Notes: generated from the letters alone by a model not told the origin. Shown: positions 34,275 through 46,614, numbered from the stretch's first letter. The stretch: 64,000 nucleotides of DNA from Triglochin maritima (GCA_963682175.1 OY821790.1:2926501-2990500), one strand, 5' to 3'. Translations and numbers: made by a program.

Positions 34275-35492
34275 AATCAAATATATTGGTGTGGACAGCA
34301 AACCACCAAGTGGAAGTTTCATTTTCCATGCTCACAATGGGTGGTCTAAGTGGTTAGGGTTTTTTCCTTTAAAAGCATGTGATGAAGATGGTGTGGTGCA
34401 GTTGGTGAGCTCTAGTAAAGACTGGTCTAGTTTTGGCAAACGACAATTAGTATTTAGTACTCATATTATTTATTTTGGAAGTATTTGTAGTCATATGTTG
34501 AAATCAAAGTGAAGTTGGACGTATTCATATACAGAAGAGTGCTTATGAAAAAAGTTATTTTACTCTTATAATCTAGATGAATATGATAATAAATATTTCT
34601 TTGTGATAGTAATCACACTTTAGAAAATTCATTTTTGAATATTTTATCTACTTCAGTCTAATGGCCATTGATCACAAACCCAAACCCTAATTAATTAGTG
34701 CAACTTCTTGGTCATCACGATTAGTTGAAAATGTATACATATAGAGAGATGGTCCAGATTTATGTTATATTGCCGGTTTCTCCTTTCTACGTTTAGAAGC
34801 ACTTCATCCGGGCAAGGGAGACTTTTGTATTTGTTCAAACTCATGAGTAGGACTAAGCATTGGGACCGAACCGAGACCCGAATTTTTGGTATCCGATGGA
34901 CCAAATAAATTCGGGTCGGTTCGGTCCAGATTGATTGGGTCAGGTCGGGTTGGTCCAAAAATTATGTCCGACCTGAATTTTGCTCACAGGACTGAGCATC
35001 GATTCAGGACCGGACCAGACCGGACCGAATCAATTCGGGTCGGTTCGGTCCAGACCGATTGAGTTGGTCCAAAAATTCAGTCAGAGCCTAACTTTGCTCA
35101 CCCCTACTCGTGAGTGTGGAAAAAGATGATTTTTTAAGTTGTTGTGGTTAGTTTTTGTATTTGTTCAATGGATGTATTTTCTGTATATTGGGAAGAAATT
35201 TCAAAAGTGTCGTTTACAACTTTAGGATAAAAATGTCACTTCATTGGAAAAACTTGGACAACATTAAAGCTAAGCCGATTGACCAAATATCAACACTTCT
35301 AATTGTCAAGATTGGTTTATCATTTACCAAATATTGATAAAGCCCATATGAGTTAGTGGCCGTTTATGATTTAAACACAGACTCCATCTAAAAACAAATG
35401 GTGGTGAGGATACAAATGTCATACTTTATATATGTGCTTTTGTGATTCTACAACATCACTTAAGCTATCTACAGCTAGCTCAAGTGATCTGT
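34275..35492. repeat. Duplicated intergenic block, second copy
   Basis: Matches 825-1422 continued at 19262-19400, and 48815-49440. It is interrupted by a hAT-type element at 34848-35106. Short reading frames show no recognisable protein. Positions 35345-35492 are unique AT-rich DNA. Confidence 0.7.
34848..35106. mobile_element. hAT-type MITE, 259 bp
   Basis: Ends TAGGACTAAGCA and TGCTCACCCCTA (the inverted form is TAGGGGTGAGCA). Flanked by 8-bp target copies CTCATGAG (34840-34847) and CTCGTGAG (35107-35114), one mismatch. Related blocks near 1368 and 49144 carry the uninterrupted site ACTCGTGAGTGTGG. Internally it is a dimer of a roughly 130-bp unit rich in GGTTCGGTCC. Confidence 0.85.
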
Positions 35493-37402
35493 TGTAATAA
35501 CCTAATCTAAAACATCTTAATTAACTAAACCTAAACCTAATTAACCTAATCTAATCCTGGAATAGTGTAGCATGAGGTGTTGATTTAGGATTGGATGAGG
35601 TGGAGGTTGGATAAGAATTGGTTTGCCTATAAATTGGAAGGTAAGGTTAATAAAACGTTTTCTTTTCCTTTTCAACAACTAGAGCTTGAGAGAAGAGGTT
35701 AGAGAGAAGAAGAAGAAGGAGGTGAAGAAGAAGAGGAGAAGAAGTGAAGAAAGAGAAGAAGAAGTGGAGTGAAGTGGTGCAAGCTTGGGAGGCTTCTTCA
35801 CTCGACCAAAAGGTATGCCAAATCTTCATTATAACTCACTTGTGCCTTGTGAGTGTTGGGGATCGACGTTGGTGTCGAATTCCCCGTCGGAATTCAACCA
35901 ATTCAGAGGTTGAAGACGACGATCGGTCGACCGGTGCCTGTAGGCAGTCGACCGATCCTATTATTATATTGATGTTTACCCGCGAACGGTCGAACGATGT
36001 CGTTAGACGGTCGACCGTTATGCCAAATTCATGCGGGAAAAAGGGGATATGCTGTTATCGGTCGAACGGGACCACTTAGCCGGTCGACCGAATAACGATG
36101 AGAATGGGTCGGTTGGGGATTTTGACTTATTAAACGGTCGAACGTCCTTTACCTTGTTCGACCGATCCATTCGATGCTAAGTCGGTTGGGAGCTTTGACC
36201 ATCAAAACGGTCGACCGCTCTTTAACTCTCGGTCGACCGACTGAGCATTTAATTAAGCGGTAGAGTGCTTGTGTTGTTTCGGTCGAACTGTATTTCAGTT
36301 CCGGTCGACCGAACGAGACTTGGGCAAAATATTGAAATCCCTGTTATCGGTCGAACGTCCCCTTGGTTCGACCGGTCGGATATATATATTATATAAAATG
36401 GTATAGCGTAGACCTTCCAAACGGTCGACCGCTAGATGACTTTTGTTCGACCGATTGGTCGGTAATTCGGTTGGCGTGGTTCGACCGGTAGATTTGTTTG
36501 TACAGTACTGTGTACTGTGTGGGGGACCGGTCGACCGGTGTGCTTGTAGCGGTCGACCGATCTACCGCAGGTTGGTGGATTTATCCACACGCGATCCGTC
36601 GATGTCAGGTCGACTACCGGCTCCGAGGCGACGGTTGATTACCGGCTTTGAGAGCTACGGATTTCACCTTCGACGAAGGCGTATTATTGTTGTACCTTTT
36701 TCCTCTCTTACCGAGCGGGGTGTGAGGGATGTGTACCGTAAACCTTGGGCAGTTTGCGAGGGTTTAGCGGTAGGCCGAGGATGTTCCGGCAGGGTGCGCG
36801 CTAGGCGACTCTTGGGGGAGCAGTGGCTGTCGTCTGACCCGAGTTGTGTATTCGGCGGGCTGACTCGCTCCTTGGGTGCGGCGTGTACCGGGGGTTCCTT
36901 CCTGCACTTTTTGGGGAGCAGTGGTGTCGACTGACCCTTGTGAGGCAGCGGTGGACTGACTTGACCCTAGTGGCAGGAGTGGTTCAGTGCCGCGGAGGCG
37001 GTGAGGGCATTATTGTGGGCCCGAGGCGGATGATCATGTGCATAGCATTGCATTGTATTTAATTCCTTTTTATATTTTAGGAGGTTTGGTATACGGGGTT
37101 CCTTCAGGGAACTCAGGCATGTTTGTTGTTTGCATTTCAGGTAGCGAGCAGGGTTAGAGTTTGAGGTGGTGACCGAGGACGGTGCCCCCGAGATCAGATC
37201 CTGTAGTTGTCAGTCTCTTTCTTTTGAGGTGATTACATATTGTATAGCTTTTGTCGTAATCACAGTCAGTCTGTATATTTGACTTCCACGTGGATCATAT
37301 TTATATTATATATGTTGGTTTGTTTCCCGTGACGTGCCCAGTGTTGACCGTTGACGGTCTTTATTATTGTTTAAATTTTCCGCTGTTTTCGGGTACGTTA
37401 CA
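35493..37402 (+). mobile_element. Solo LTR S1, Ty3/gypsy Tekay-like
   Basis: 1910 bp from TGTAATAACC to GGGTACGTTACA with a perfect 5-bp target duplication TCTGT (35488-35492 and 37403-37407). There is no internal DNA, so it is a product of LTR-LTR recombination. TATAAATT lies at about 35629. The region 35930-36560 is rich in CGGTCGACCG-type palindromes. The minus-strand fragment at 21385-23016 is the same family. Confidence 0.93.
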
Positions 37403-37506
37403 TCTGTAATTACTTGTACAAAAAAAATTAAGTGGCATTAATTTGGTGTTTATAAAAGCTATATATATCGTTTAAAATCTACACATTACTTTCTTTTATT
37501 TAATAT

Positions 37507-37871
37507 GAATGTCTCATTATGCTTTCTTTTCAATCTTCTTCCGAAACTAGGAGGAGTAAAACAACAGAGCAAATCCATGGCTCCATCATCAACACACCCT
37601 CTTGGATGATTTGTTTATTATCTTTATTTCGAATTACCATTTCCCTCTTGTGCGACGCAACCACCCTCTTCCTCCTCCCTAGGCCGATGATGGAAGCAGC
37701 AGTGTACACACTGAAGATGATTGTGGTGGTGGTGGTGGTGGTGATGATGTCTGTGGTTGCTCGACCTCGGCTTCTAGTTCTCAAGCTGATGTTGAGCTTG
37801 TGGTGCCCAAGAAGGTTAAGAAACTTTTCCAGAAGTTGAGGCTGAAAGTGGAGCTTGTTAATTACAAGTGA
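37507..37871 (+). CDS. Unrecognised small gene candidate, possibly two exons
   Basis: A TATA-like TATAAAAGCTATATATA lies at about 37451, upstream of an ATG at 37507 starting MNVSLCFLFNLLPKLGG. A pyrimidine-rich stretch ends CTAG at about 37681, followed by an open segment to a stop near 37871. That segment has an acidic and glycine-rich part (a GGT microsatellite coding about six glycines), a serine run, then a basic end VPKKVKKLFQKLRLKVELV. A GT after LGG would join the two parts in frame, but the donor is weak. I do not recognise a family. Confidence 0.3.
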
Positions 37872-38767
37872 AACTTGGTTCCTACTCTTAATTACTCTGC
37901 GCTTCCGTTCATGTTTGTTTAAGGGTTATCCTAGATTAATTAGTGACATATGTACTAAAATTTGATATATGAACATCCATGCTTCAAGAAATTTCCAAAA
38001 CATGCTTTTGATTACTAGCTAGCAAACCGACCAATCAACAATTGAGGATGACTTTATCAATAAATTTGAACCTCAAGGAGTAATCTCTATATTCCTAGTT
38101 TCTAACACCATGTTCTCATTAAAATTAGCATGTTCGTCAGCGGAGAACCAAAGTTCATACAAAGCATGAAGTTAAAAATTAAAGCCCATACATATGGTCA
38201 AGAAGTTAACCGTTGATTTGTAATATTATCACTTGAAAACAAAAACATCTTGTCTTCTCCAATCTACTACTCACAAGCGTCATATACTTCATTTTTTTCT
38301 GTATTAAAAAAGGCAGCCTTCAATTTATTGCATTTGTTCAATTGCACCAATTAAAAATCTAAAAATTACAGCAAAATTTGATTGATTTTTTTTCAATGTT
38401 GCACAATTACATCAGCCTCAAGTTGTTTATGCGGAAAGACCGATTATACCATGCATGCCACAGATGGACTTAAGTGTAGGATATAATGACGTGTACTTAA
38501 TCAAACAAGTAATGAAGGTAGCTTAGTAACCCAAAAAGATTCCTTAGGCTTAGTTTATAAATGACAATTTAAAACCCCCTGAACCCCAAATTCTTGCATT
38601 GATCAATCACCATATAAGTGAATTTTATCCAAAATAAAAGGAAAAGTAAAATCACAATGCAAGTGAATCCAATCAAATTAAAAGAAAGCAATACGGGTAT
38701 AAATATTAAATCAATCTAACTCATAAGAAGAACATGATCTAAAATTAGGCACTAGTGGAGAAGGAAG
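37872..38767. other. AT-rich intergenic DNA
   Basis: No gene seen. Positions about 38470-38760 share similarity with about 39460-39680 on the other side of the hAT element. Confidence 0.5.
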
Positions 38768-38775
38768 CGTAGAAG

Positions 38776-39393
38776 TAGGGGTGTAACTGGGGCAAGTATT
38801 ACCCATTTATCCGTCTCATTTAATAAATGGGTACGGGTATGTGTACGGTTTTTGTACCCATGTAAAAAATTACCCGTTTAGCATACCCACTTTACCCGTT
38901 TAATAAATGGGACAGGTACGGGTATACCACTACCATACCCGTTTACCCATACCCGCTTTACCCGTTTAATAAATGGGGCGGGTACAGGTATACCTCTACC
39001 CACACCCGTTTACCCATTTACCCATTTAATTATTTAATTAGTATATAAAGTAATATATAATATATGATTAGTACCACCAAACAGTGAACAACTACGATTA
39101 ATAATATATAATTAAACTTCGATTTGTTTGTTTATTTAGTAGCACCAAACAACGAAAAACTACAACACAAATCTTTTGTTTTTTGTTAATATTTTGTAAT
39201 TTGGAACTAGGTAATGTCTCAATCAACACAATGTAATAATACCCGTTATACTCGCCTCATATAAACGGATATGGGATGTGTACGGGTACAATAATATTTA
39301 AACGGGTATGAACTCGTACCCATACACATTTAGTTAGACAGTGTGGATACGGGTATGACCATACCCGCCCCATACCCGACTCGTTTACCCCTA
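38776..39393. mobile_element. hAT-type non-autonomous element, 618 bp
   Basis: Ends TAGGGGTGTAAC and GTTTACCCCTA. Flanking 8-bp copies CGTAGAAG (38768-38775) and CCTAGAAG (39394-39401) have one mismatch. The interior is made of many degenerate direct and inverted copies of TACCCGTTTA and AATAAATGGG. It has no transposase. Confidence 0.8.
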
Positions 39394-39401
39394 CCTAGAA
39401 G

Positions 39402-39923
39402 TGTAAAAAGCATTAGAATGGCCAGTGAATCCATCAAGCAATGCCTAAGTTATTTAGAGAAATTGAGATGGACTTAATCAAACAAGTAATCAAGAGGTAG
39501 CTTAATTAGTTAAGCCTTACAAATTCCTTACGCTTAGTTTATAAATCACAATACAAGTGGATCCAAATTAAAACAAAGCAATACTGGTATAAATATTTAA
39601 TCAAGTTCATGCATTAGACAAGATGGTATGAACGTACGTATAATTAGGCACCTGTGGGAAAGGACATGTAAGAAGTCTAAAACACATCGAAGTGGACAGC
39701 CAACCACCTAGGATAAAACCCAGTGCAAGTTTCACTGTCCTTGCCTTAAGTGGAATATCAAAGTGGTACAGAGAAATTAGGGTTTTTTTCCACTTGAAGT
39801 TAGCGTGGAAGGTTGTGGAGGTGAGTTGGCAAAAGTCCTAATAAATACAGACTTCTCGATTTGGCAACGACAAACAATCATATTACGAATACTAATTTTC
39901 TTCCTTTTCTTCTTGAGGAAAAA
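39402..39923 (+). other. Intergenic DNA with promoter-like duplicated segment
   Basis: Positions about 39690-39850 resemble 825-930 and 34275-34380 (GTGGACAGC...ACCACC...GGGTTT). They lie upstream of the ATG at 39924, so these blocks may be old copies of one promoter region. No gene seen. Confidence 0.4.
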
Positions 39924-40031
39924 ATGGCTCTTACTCTTAACTCCACTAGCCTAGTGCTTTTCAAGCATTCACAGTCATACACACATGTTGCAAACCATAA
40001 ACTTTTAGGATTGTTTTATGGAATCTTTTTT
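39924..40031 (+). pseudogene. Possible first exon of an unrecognised gene
   Basis: ATG in a favourable AAAAAATGGCT context, then MALTLNSTSLVLFKHSQSY, serine/threonine-rich without early acidic residues and reminiscent of a plastid transit peptide start. The frame ends after 35 codons, where the block shared with position 1 onward begins. No downstream exons identified. The same block opens the window, so an equivalent exon may lie just upstream of position 1. Confidence 0.25.
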
Positions 40032-40339
40032 TAAAAAAATTATAAATGTGCTTTCAAATTAATTATTAATAACAAATTGAACATTTAAGTTTTCAAATTA
40101 ACTTAGTTGGTTTCAACATTGAAGGTGCACATTGGGCTGGAAAGATCCTAGAACTGATTCAAACTGAACCAATCATGTCGAGTATGGTTAGATCTGTTTC
40201 GATACGAGCAAACACAAAAATCAGCAACAATAGGGTTATAATTCATTGTTCACCATTAAATATCATTTAATTTCAACCAATAACCTGCTGAAGCCTGAAA
40301 GTACTCTCCGGACTCCGAACATTAAAGTTCTCCATTTAT

Positions 40340-42101
40340 TGTTACATCCTAACCCTTTGCATTTGGGTTTAATTGTGTTTAAGTGGAGGATTAGTGGAGA
40401 TTGAGATGGAGGGCTGAGATTGATGGGAGGAGTTGTGGTGGATGGTGGAGATTGAAGGAGGAGAGGTATAAGGTTTGGATTGATTCTCTCTCTCCCTCAC
40501 TTGTTTTCTCTCTCTCTCTCTCTCTCTCACACGTGTGTCTCTCTCTCTCTCGATCCTTCACATCCAGCTGAGAAGGAGCTCGAGGCTCGCCGGATCGTGT
40601 GGTTCGAGGCTTGCCGGATCGTGTGGTCGGAGGAAGGTGATCGCGTTCGAGGAGTTCGTCGGTGGAGAAGAGTTTTGCGAGGAAGCGCTCGCCAGGATTC
40701 TTCAAAGACTTCTTCACGCCTTAAGGTATGTCAAGCTTTAGTGTAATCCTCCTTTTAGCCTTTGTGAGGGTTGATGTGGCCGACGGTAGGCCGGAAGGCT
40801 CGTCGAGAACCTTGCAGCAGCTTTTCTACTCTGCAACGGTCATCCGGCGGGTTGGCGCGGTCGACCGGTCGTAGTGTATTTTGGGCGGAAAACCCTTGCA
40901 CCGGTCGAACGATACTCTTCGAGTGGTCGACCGGTGGTGCGTTTTACCAAGGGAAAAATGCTCTGTGTGTTTTCGGTCGAACGGGTCCCCTTTGCCGGTC
41001 GACCGAAAGCAATGTTGTAGGTCGGTTGGGGGCGTTGACCATCTAAACGGTCGACCGCTCGTTGACTTCGTCCGACCGACGCTTAAGTTAACTTATTGGC
41101 CGGTCGACCGCTCGTTGACTTCGTCCGACCGACGCTTAAGTTAACTTATTGGCCGGTCGACCGGGAGTGTGGTTTCGGTCGACCGTGTAGTGCGGTTTTG
41201 TTGGGGGATTCCCCTGGTTGTTTTCGGTCGACCGTGATCTGAGGGTCGTTCGACCGTTGGTGCTTTTGAGCGAGAGAGGATTTTCCCTGTTGGATTTCGG
41301 TCGACCGTGATTTGAGAATCGTTCGACCGGTTGGACGTTATTTCGGTTTTTCTGAGGAATAGTTGTGGTGTTCGGTCGACCGTTTGGGTTCTTCCGTTCG
41401 ACCGTTTGGGCACTGTTTTGCATATGGATGCTTGTGTCGTGTGTTGTTGGATCCGTCTCGAGGGCAACGAGTCTCCGGCCTTTTTTGGGGCGACGGTACA
41501 GACATTCCCGGCCTAAGAGGAGGGTCGTGTTGTGGCTCTGAGGAGCGGTGCCGTGTGTGCACGTTGTTGTTGTGGCTCTGAGGAGCGGGTGCCGTGTGTG
41601 CACGTTGTTGTTGTGGCTCTGAGGAGCGGGTGCCTTGTGTGCACGTGTGTTTGGGGGTTGGGGTGAGAGGACCCTTAAGACCCGAGGCCGATGTGTTCCG
41701 GCGGTGCCTGGTGTGCACGGGAGATTGTTATGTTTTACTGCATTTCATTTCATGTTTCATTACGCATATTATGTTCATATTTTAGGGGTTTGACATACGA
41801 GGTTTCCCACGGGAAACTCAGGCATATTCATGTTTTATGTCAGGTCGTACGCGTCAGTAGGAGGTGGTGACTACGGACAGGAGCACCCAGACCAGATCCT
41901 GTCTCTTTTGTTCTTCGAGGTGGATGATTTTCCCTTGTACATGTGTTGTTATCTTTTGTGTTGGGTTGTAATCATCCTTGACTCTTGTATTGTACAGTTT
42001 ACCATATTATATATATATATACTCGTGGTTTGGTGACGACCCCAGTGTTGATTCTTTATCTGTTTATAGTTTTAAATTTTCCCCTGTTTCGGGGCGTTAC
42101 A
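40340..42101 (+). mobile_element. Solo LTR S2, Ty3/gypsy Tekay-like
   Basis: 1762 bp from TGTTACATCC to GGGGCGTTACA with a perfect target duplication TTTAT (40335-40339 and 42102-42106). The paralogous block at about 325-345 holds the uninterrupted site CTCCATTTATAGTCAAG. It contains a palindrome cluster at 40855-41410, a 54-bp direct duplication (41047-41155) and about three 40-bp units at 41531-41652. Confidence 0.93.
41531..41652 (+). repeat. 40-bp tandem repeat, three units, in solo LTR S2
   Basis: Units start at 41531, 41571 and 41612 (TGTGGCTCTGAGGAGCGG...GTGTGTGCACGT). The position corresponds to the region of the T1 LTR where the 75-bp array expanded, so this LTR zone seems prone to tandem growth. 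Confidence 0.75.
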
Positions 42102-42169
42102 TTTATAGTCAAGCTAAACAAAACATATATAAATTGTATTCTTTGTTTGCATGCATCTTAAGAAGAACC

Positions 42170-43157
42170 GAATTAGTCGCGTTTCAGGATACACCCAATT
42201 AGCACCCCTCTTTTTAATTTTTTTACTTGAGTGCACCTATGACGTCAGTAGAACTCACTCCGTCACTTTTTCCGTTAGAAAATTTGCAAAAACCACATCC
42301 TAAAAATATCTTAAATCTTAAATAGAAAAAATAAAGTAATAAAAAAGCAAAAAATCCAAACAGTCCTCCACCTTCCCAACGACCCCTCCACCTCCTTGAT
42401 GGGCACGAGTTGTTGTAGCTGGACTTGACTTTTTTTAATTAATCAGCTTCATTATTGCTTTTTTACATTGAGGATAGAGTCCTTCAAGTTTTTCAGCATA
42501 AATTGGATCTTCAATGTGATGGAAATTTTGAAACGTTGATCTTGGAAATCATGAAATTTAGGATGTGAATAAATCGCATCTTCCTGTCAAACTAGCTTGT
42601 GCCAATGAAGTTGCATGAAGTATGGTATTTCCGTAGATATGTTGAAAATTAATCGAAATGTATGTTTGTCGGGGTCGACAATATATTGTTGAATTACACC
42701 AGTCGAGGCTAGCTAGCTTAGTTAGTATATTTTTAGTCTTAAATTAGCATGAACCTTGAATACAAATTTAGCATGTGAGTTATTTGTTCAGATTTGATTA
42801 CAAGAATCTAAAATGCTTTTGGAAAAAAATGTTGACAAATTATTCAACTATTAGTAAAGTTGTTTGGACATGGAAACTATGGTTCAATGTTGTTTATGTG
42901 CGATGACTAAAATGGCCTTATTTATTTTGCCAAAAAATGAGCATAATTAATCTCAAGAACTATTGATATATAAAATGTTGTTTGCCAATGTTGATCCTTA
43001 ATTGTTGTGTTAGTTGTATATGTTGAAAATGAATTCCAACGACATCAATATCATGTAAAATCTTGCTGGATTTCTCCTACATTACATGTTAACTTACACG
43101 GTTGTAACTGTCTTAACATGTTTTCTCTGGTCTTTACATTGAATTGTTGTAACTTAC
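42170..43157. other. AT-rich intergenic DNA
   Basis: After the duplicated block ends near 42170 there is no gene. The stretch separates that block from the second MADS copy. Confidence 0.5.
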
Positions 43158-44694
43158 ACGGCTGCTCTCGCCAATACGTCCGCTCGTGACCCTTTCATAT
43201 CGGTCAATGATTTGCTTCATACTGCAACATGAAAGTTGTATTCAGTATGGCCACGACTTAGTTGTAAATTGATGATTGAAAGATGCTTAAGGTTTTGATA
43301 GGAGTCATATATAAGACATTTTTTTATCACTAGTGCAGAATTGGCTTTACTCGTCGCCCAATAGACGTCGGCCGTTACAACAGCCGACGTCTAGTAGGGG
43401 GAGGACAGAATAGACGTCGGCTGAAATGGAAGCCGACGTCTATGTGACACTATAGACGTCGGGTTTTGGAATAACACGTGTAGCCGACGTCTATAGTGTA
43501 TAGACGTCGACCTTTAGACGTCGGTGTTTTAGTACCTTGTGAATCCGACGTCTATAGGGTATAGACGTCGGCCTATAGACGTCGGACGTAATGTAAGACC
43601 GACGTCTATAGTCTATCCACATAGACGTCGAGGTATAGACGTCGGTGTTATGGAATATCCGACGTATATAGGTCTTAAAGAAATCGGACAGACGCGTTTT
43701 CTTTCATTCTTTTCAGTCGAAACCCACCCAAACCCTAGCCGTCCCGCGACCGAACTCTCCTCCGCGACCATCCTCCGACCGATCCGCACCGTCTCCGGCA
43801 CCGCAGCGAGCTCCCAAGCGCTCCTCCACTTCTCCGGCCCTCTTCTCCTTCTTCCTCCGTCTTCCTCCGTCTCTCTCCACATGTAGGTTTTAAGTTCGTT
43901 TTTTCTTGTTTTAAGTTCATCTTTCTCCACATATTCTCTCTAACTTAGCCTCCTCCGCATGTAGCTTCATCGTGTCGTTTACAGCCGTCTCCTCCGCGAC
44001 GTCTTCGGGAAACACAAAGAGCTCCTCCGGCAATACAACTTTTCCCTCCTCTGGTTCGTCCTAAATTTTAGATTCTTAATTTAGGATTAGTTTAGACCAA
44101 GAATCCAACGCCAAATTAGGGTTAGTGCAAATATTGGTTAGATATCGATTCAATGTGGATGTACACTCTTGACATGTAGACGTGATAAACAACTTCTTCT
44201 CGGAGTTTTTTTGCATGTGTGTTATGTGTTGATATTTGATAAACATATTCATTGGATTGATTTAGTTTGGATTGAGTTGGGTTGGTTGGATGATTTAACC
44301 AAACTTTGTTTTCATTGGATTGATTTGGTTTGGATTATGTTATGAATTTGGTTTGGATTGAGTAGAGAAATACATAATGTGAATGTGATTAGATAACTAG
44401 ATATTAGGATTTGAATAAAATTTAAGTGGATAACTAGATGTGAATGTGATTAGATACCTAGATATTAGGATTTTCTTGTTGATTTCAGGATTTGAAGAAT
44501 TTTACATATTAAATTTTAAGTGGAGGTTCTGCCAAAATTTCAATAAAATTTTATTCCCAATTATTATTAATAACATGATAGTTTGTGTTTCAAATGTTTT
44601 TCTGTCAATTCATGTAATTAGTTTTAATACTTGATTTTAATATTTTAAATGTTTATTGCCTTAATTTATTGAATTTTTAATATTATGATAATAA

Positions 44695-45510
44695 CTCATT
44701 GCCCCCCTTAAACAACTTGGCCTTTAATAACCCAAAGCAAAAGATTAGACAATATTTGTTAAGTCATTCATCATATAGGATTTGCATGCATTGTATTTTC
44801 TATTATTTACGCTTTCTGTCGTAGATTGCTGGCGTAAGGTACGTACTATCTTTCACTCATCATTCATTAGAAAGCACGCATTAGTTAGTAGGACTTGCAT
44901 TGTAACAAGAGTGAGGTGAGTGTTTGTTTGGTGTGTTGTTTGTTAGATTAAGGTATGAAAAACACTTAGGGGGCAGTCACCTATAGGAGATGAGGTGGGG
45001 GATTTCATCACCCTTTCCTTGGCCCAAAAACCACTTAATAAAAGAGCCTTAATAAAATCAATTAGACGTTGGCCCCTAGGATTTTCGGACGCATTAAGGA
45101 GAGGAAACCGTTTAAGACCGTTATGGCCTGAATGTCGTTGCCCATCTAGTCTCCCTGAGATTTTAGGAACCTCCGGGTTCTTGATTTCCTATAGATTAGT
45201 GGTCCTCGATGTTTAAGACCCTTTCGGCCTGAACGTCGTTGCCCATCTAGTCTCCCTGAGATATTAGGGACCTTTGGGTTCTTGATTTCCTACAGACTAG
45301 TGGTCCTCGGTGGGACCTCGAAGTTAGGCGTCGTCTATTACTAAGGACCTATAGTGGACTTTAGGTTTGTTTTGGCCTTGATTGTTTAGTTAGATTTCTA
45401 ACCTTCCTTATTCCACGCTAGATTAAGGACTTCATCTCTTCTCCTCTGAGTCATTCTTTTCTCATCTTAATGTCTCCGAATCTTCTCATCTACGTACACA
45501 TTCTTTTAAA
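44695..45510 (+). repeat. Athila-leader homologous segment inside CACTA-2
   Basis: Matches about 7275-8000 of the Athila-type leader: AAGCAAAAGA, CATGCATT...TTAGTTAGTAGGA, GGTGGGGGATTTCATCACCC, GGCCCCTAGGATT and TTAGGCGTCGTCTA occur in the same order. It ends about 60 bp before the transposase ATG. No retroelement coding sequence or LTR accompanies it. Confidence 0.8.
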
Positions 45511-45570
45511 TTGAAATTTTATTTATGTTCTGCAATAATAACTATCATTTTTGCCTCTGTTTAGATTGAA

Positions 45571-46614
45571 ATGGATCGAGAGTGGATAGTTTCAAACAGA
45601 TTGAGTGATGAATATGAGAACGGAGTGAATATGTTCTTAGAGGTTGCCAAAAAACATTCTAAGAAAATGAAAGACAGCGACATGGCGTATTGTCCGTGCA
45701 ATAAGTGTCATAATATGTCAGTGTTGACTTTTCGGAAAATGAAAGATCATTTGTTTGAGAAAGGTTTCGACCCAAATTACAGACGGTGGATATGGCACGG
45801 CGAAAATGAATCATGTAGTCGTTCCAAGAATGATGGAGAAGATGTTAGTGTGGAAGATCACTTAGAGGAAATGGTTCAGGATATGGCTGAAAAGTTTTCG
45901 TCCAACCCCGATTTACTTGGTAATTTGTTGAGTGACAATGAGAAGCCGTTGTATAAGAATTGTACCAAATTCACTAGATTGTCAGCGGTGTTGAAGTTGT
46001 ACAATTTAAAAGCTGGAAATGGTTGGTCCGATGTGAGTTTCACATCAATGTTGAAGTTAGTGAAAGAGATGCTTCCAGATGACAATGAGTTGCCAGATAG
46101 AACTTATGATGCAAAGAAAGTGTTGTGCCCTATGGGAATGGAATATAGGAAGATACACGCATGCCCGAACGATTGTATATTGTATAGGGGTGAGTTTGAA
46201 AACTTACATTCTTGTCCCAGGTGTAATGTGTCAAGATACAAAATGAAACGTAGTGGACCAAACCACAATGAAGAGGCTGATGAGATGAAAATCAAAGGAC
46301 CTCCTGCTAAGATTTTGTGGTATCTTCCGATAATACCAAGGCTTAAACGTTTGTTTGCGGGTAAAGAAGATTCCAAGAACATGACATGGCATGCTGATCG
46401 TGAGAAACCAAATGATCAGTTGCTACATCACCCTGCAGATTCACCTCAGTGGAAAAAAATAAATGTCGACTTTCCTGTGTTTGGTGAAGAATCGAGGAAT
46501 GTACGACTTGGGCTCTGTACTGACGGAATGAATCCTTTTGGTAGTTTGAGTAGCATTCACAGTTCTTGGCCCGTTCTGCTTATAATTTACAAGTGCCAAT
46601 TGTATTTTTTGTAA
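45571..46614 (+). CDS. CACTA TNP2-type transposase, N-terminal part
   Basis: 347 residues. The N-terminal transposase-associated domain (DREWIVSNRLSDEYENGV, YCPCNKCHN, GFDPNYRRWIWHGE) covers about residues 1-75. The TNP2 domain begins about residue 175 (KVLCPMGMEYRKIHACPNDC, LHSCPRCNVSRYK) and continues to LGLCTDGMNPFG, which carries an acidic residue of the catalytic region. The frame ends soon after SSIHSSWPVLLIIY, where full TNP2 proteins continue for several hundred residues. The product would lack most of the catalytic core. The start fits the ATG after GTTTAGATTGAA. Confidence 0.9.
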   Translation: MDREWIVSNRLSDEYENGVNMFLEVAKKHSKKMKDSDMAYCPCNKCHNMSVLTFRKMKDHLFEKGFDPNYRRWIWHGENESCSRSKNDGEDVSVEDHLEEMVQDMAEKFSSNPDLLGNLLSDNEKPLYKNCTKFTRLSAVLKLYNLKAGNGWSDVSFTSMLKLVKEMLPDDNELPDRTYDAKKVLCPMGMEYRKIHACPNDCILYRGEFENLHSCPRCNVSRYKMKRSGPNHNEEADEMKIKGPPAKILWYLPIIPRLKRLFAGKEDSKNMTWHADREKPNDQLLHHPADSPQWKKINVDFPVFGEESRNVRLGLCTDGMNPFGSLSSIHSSWPVLLIIYKCQLYFL

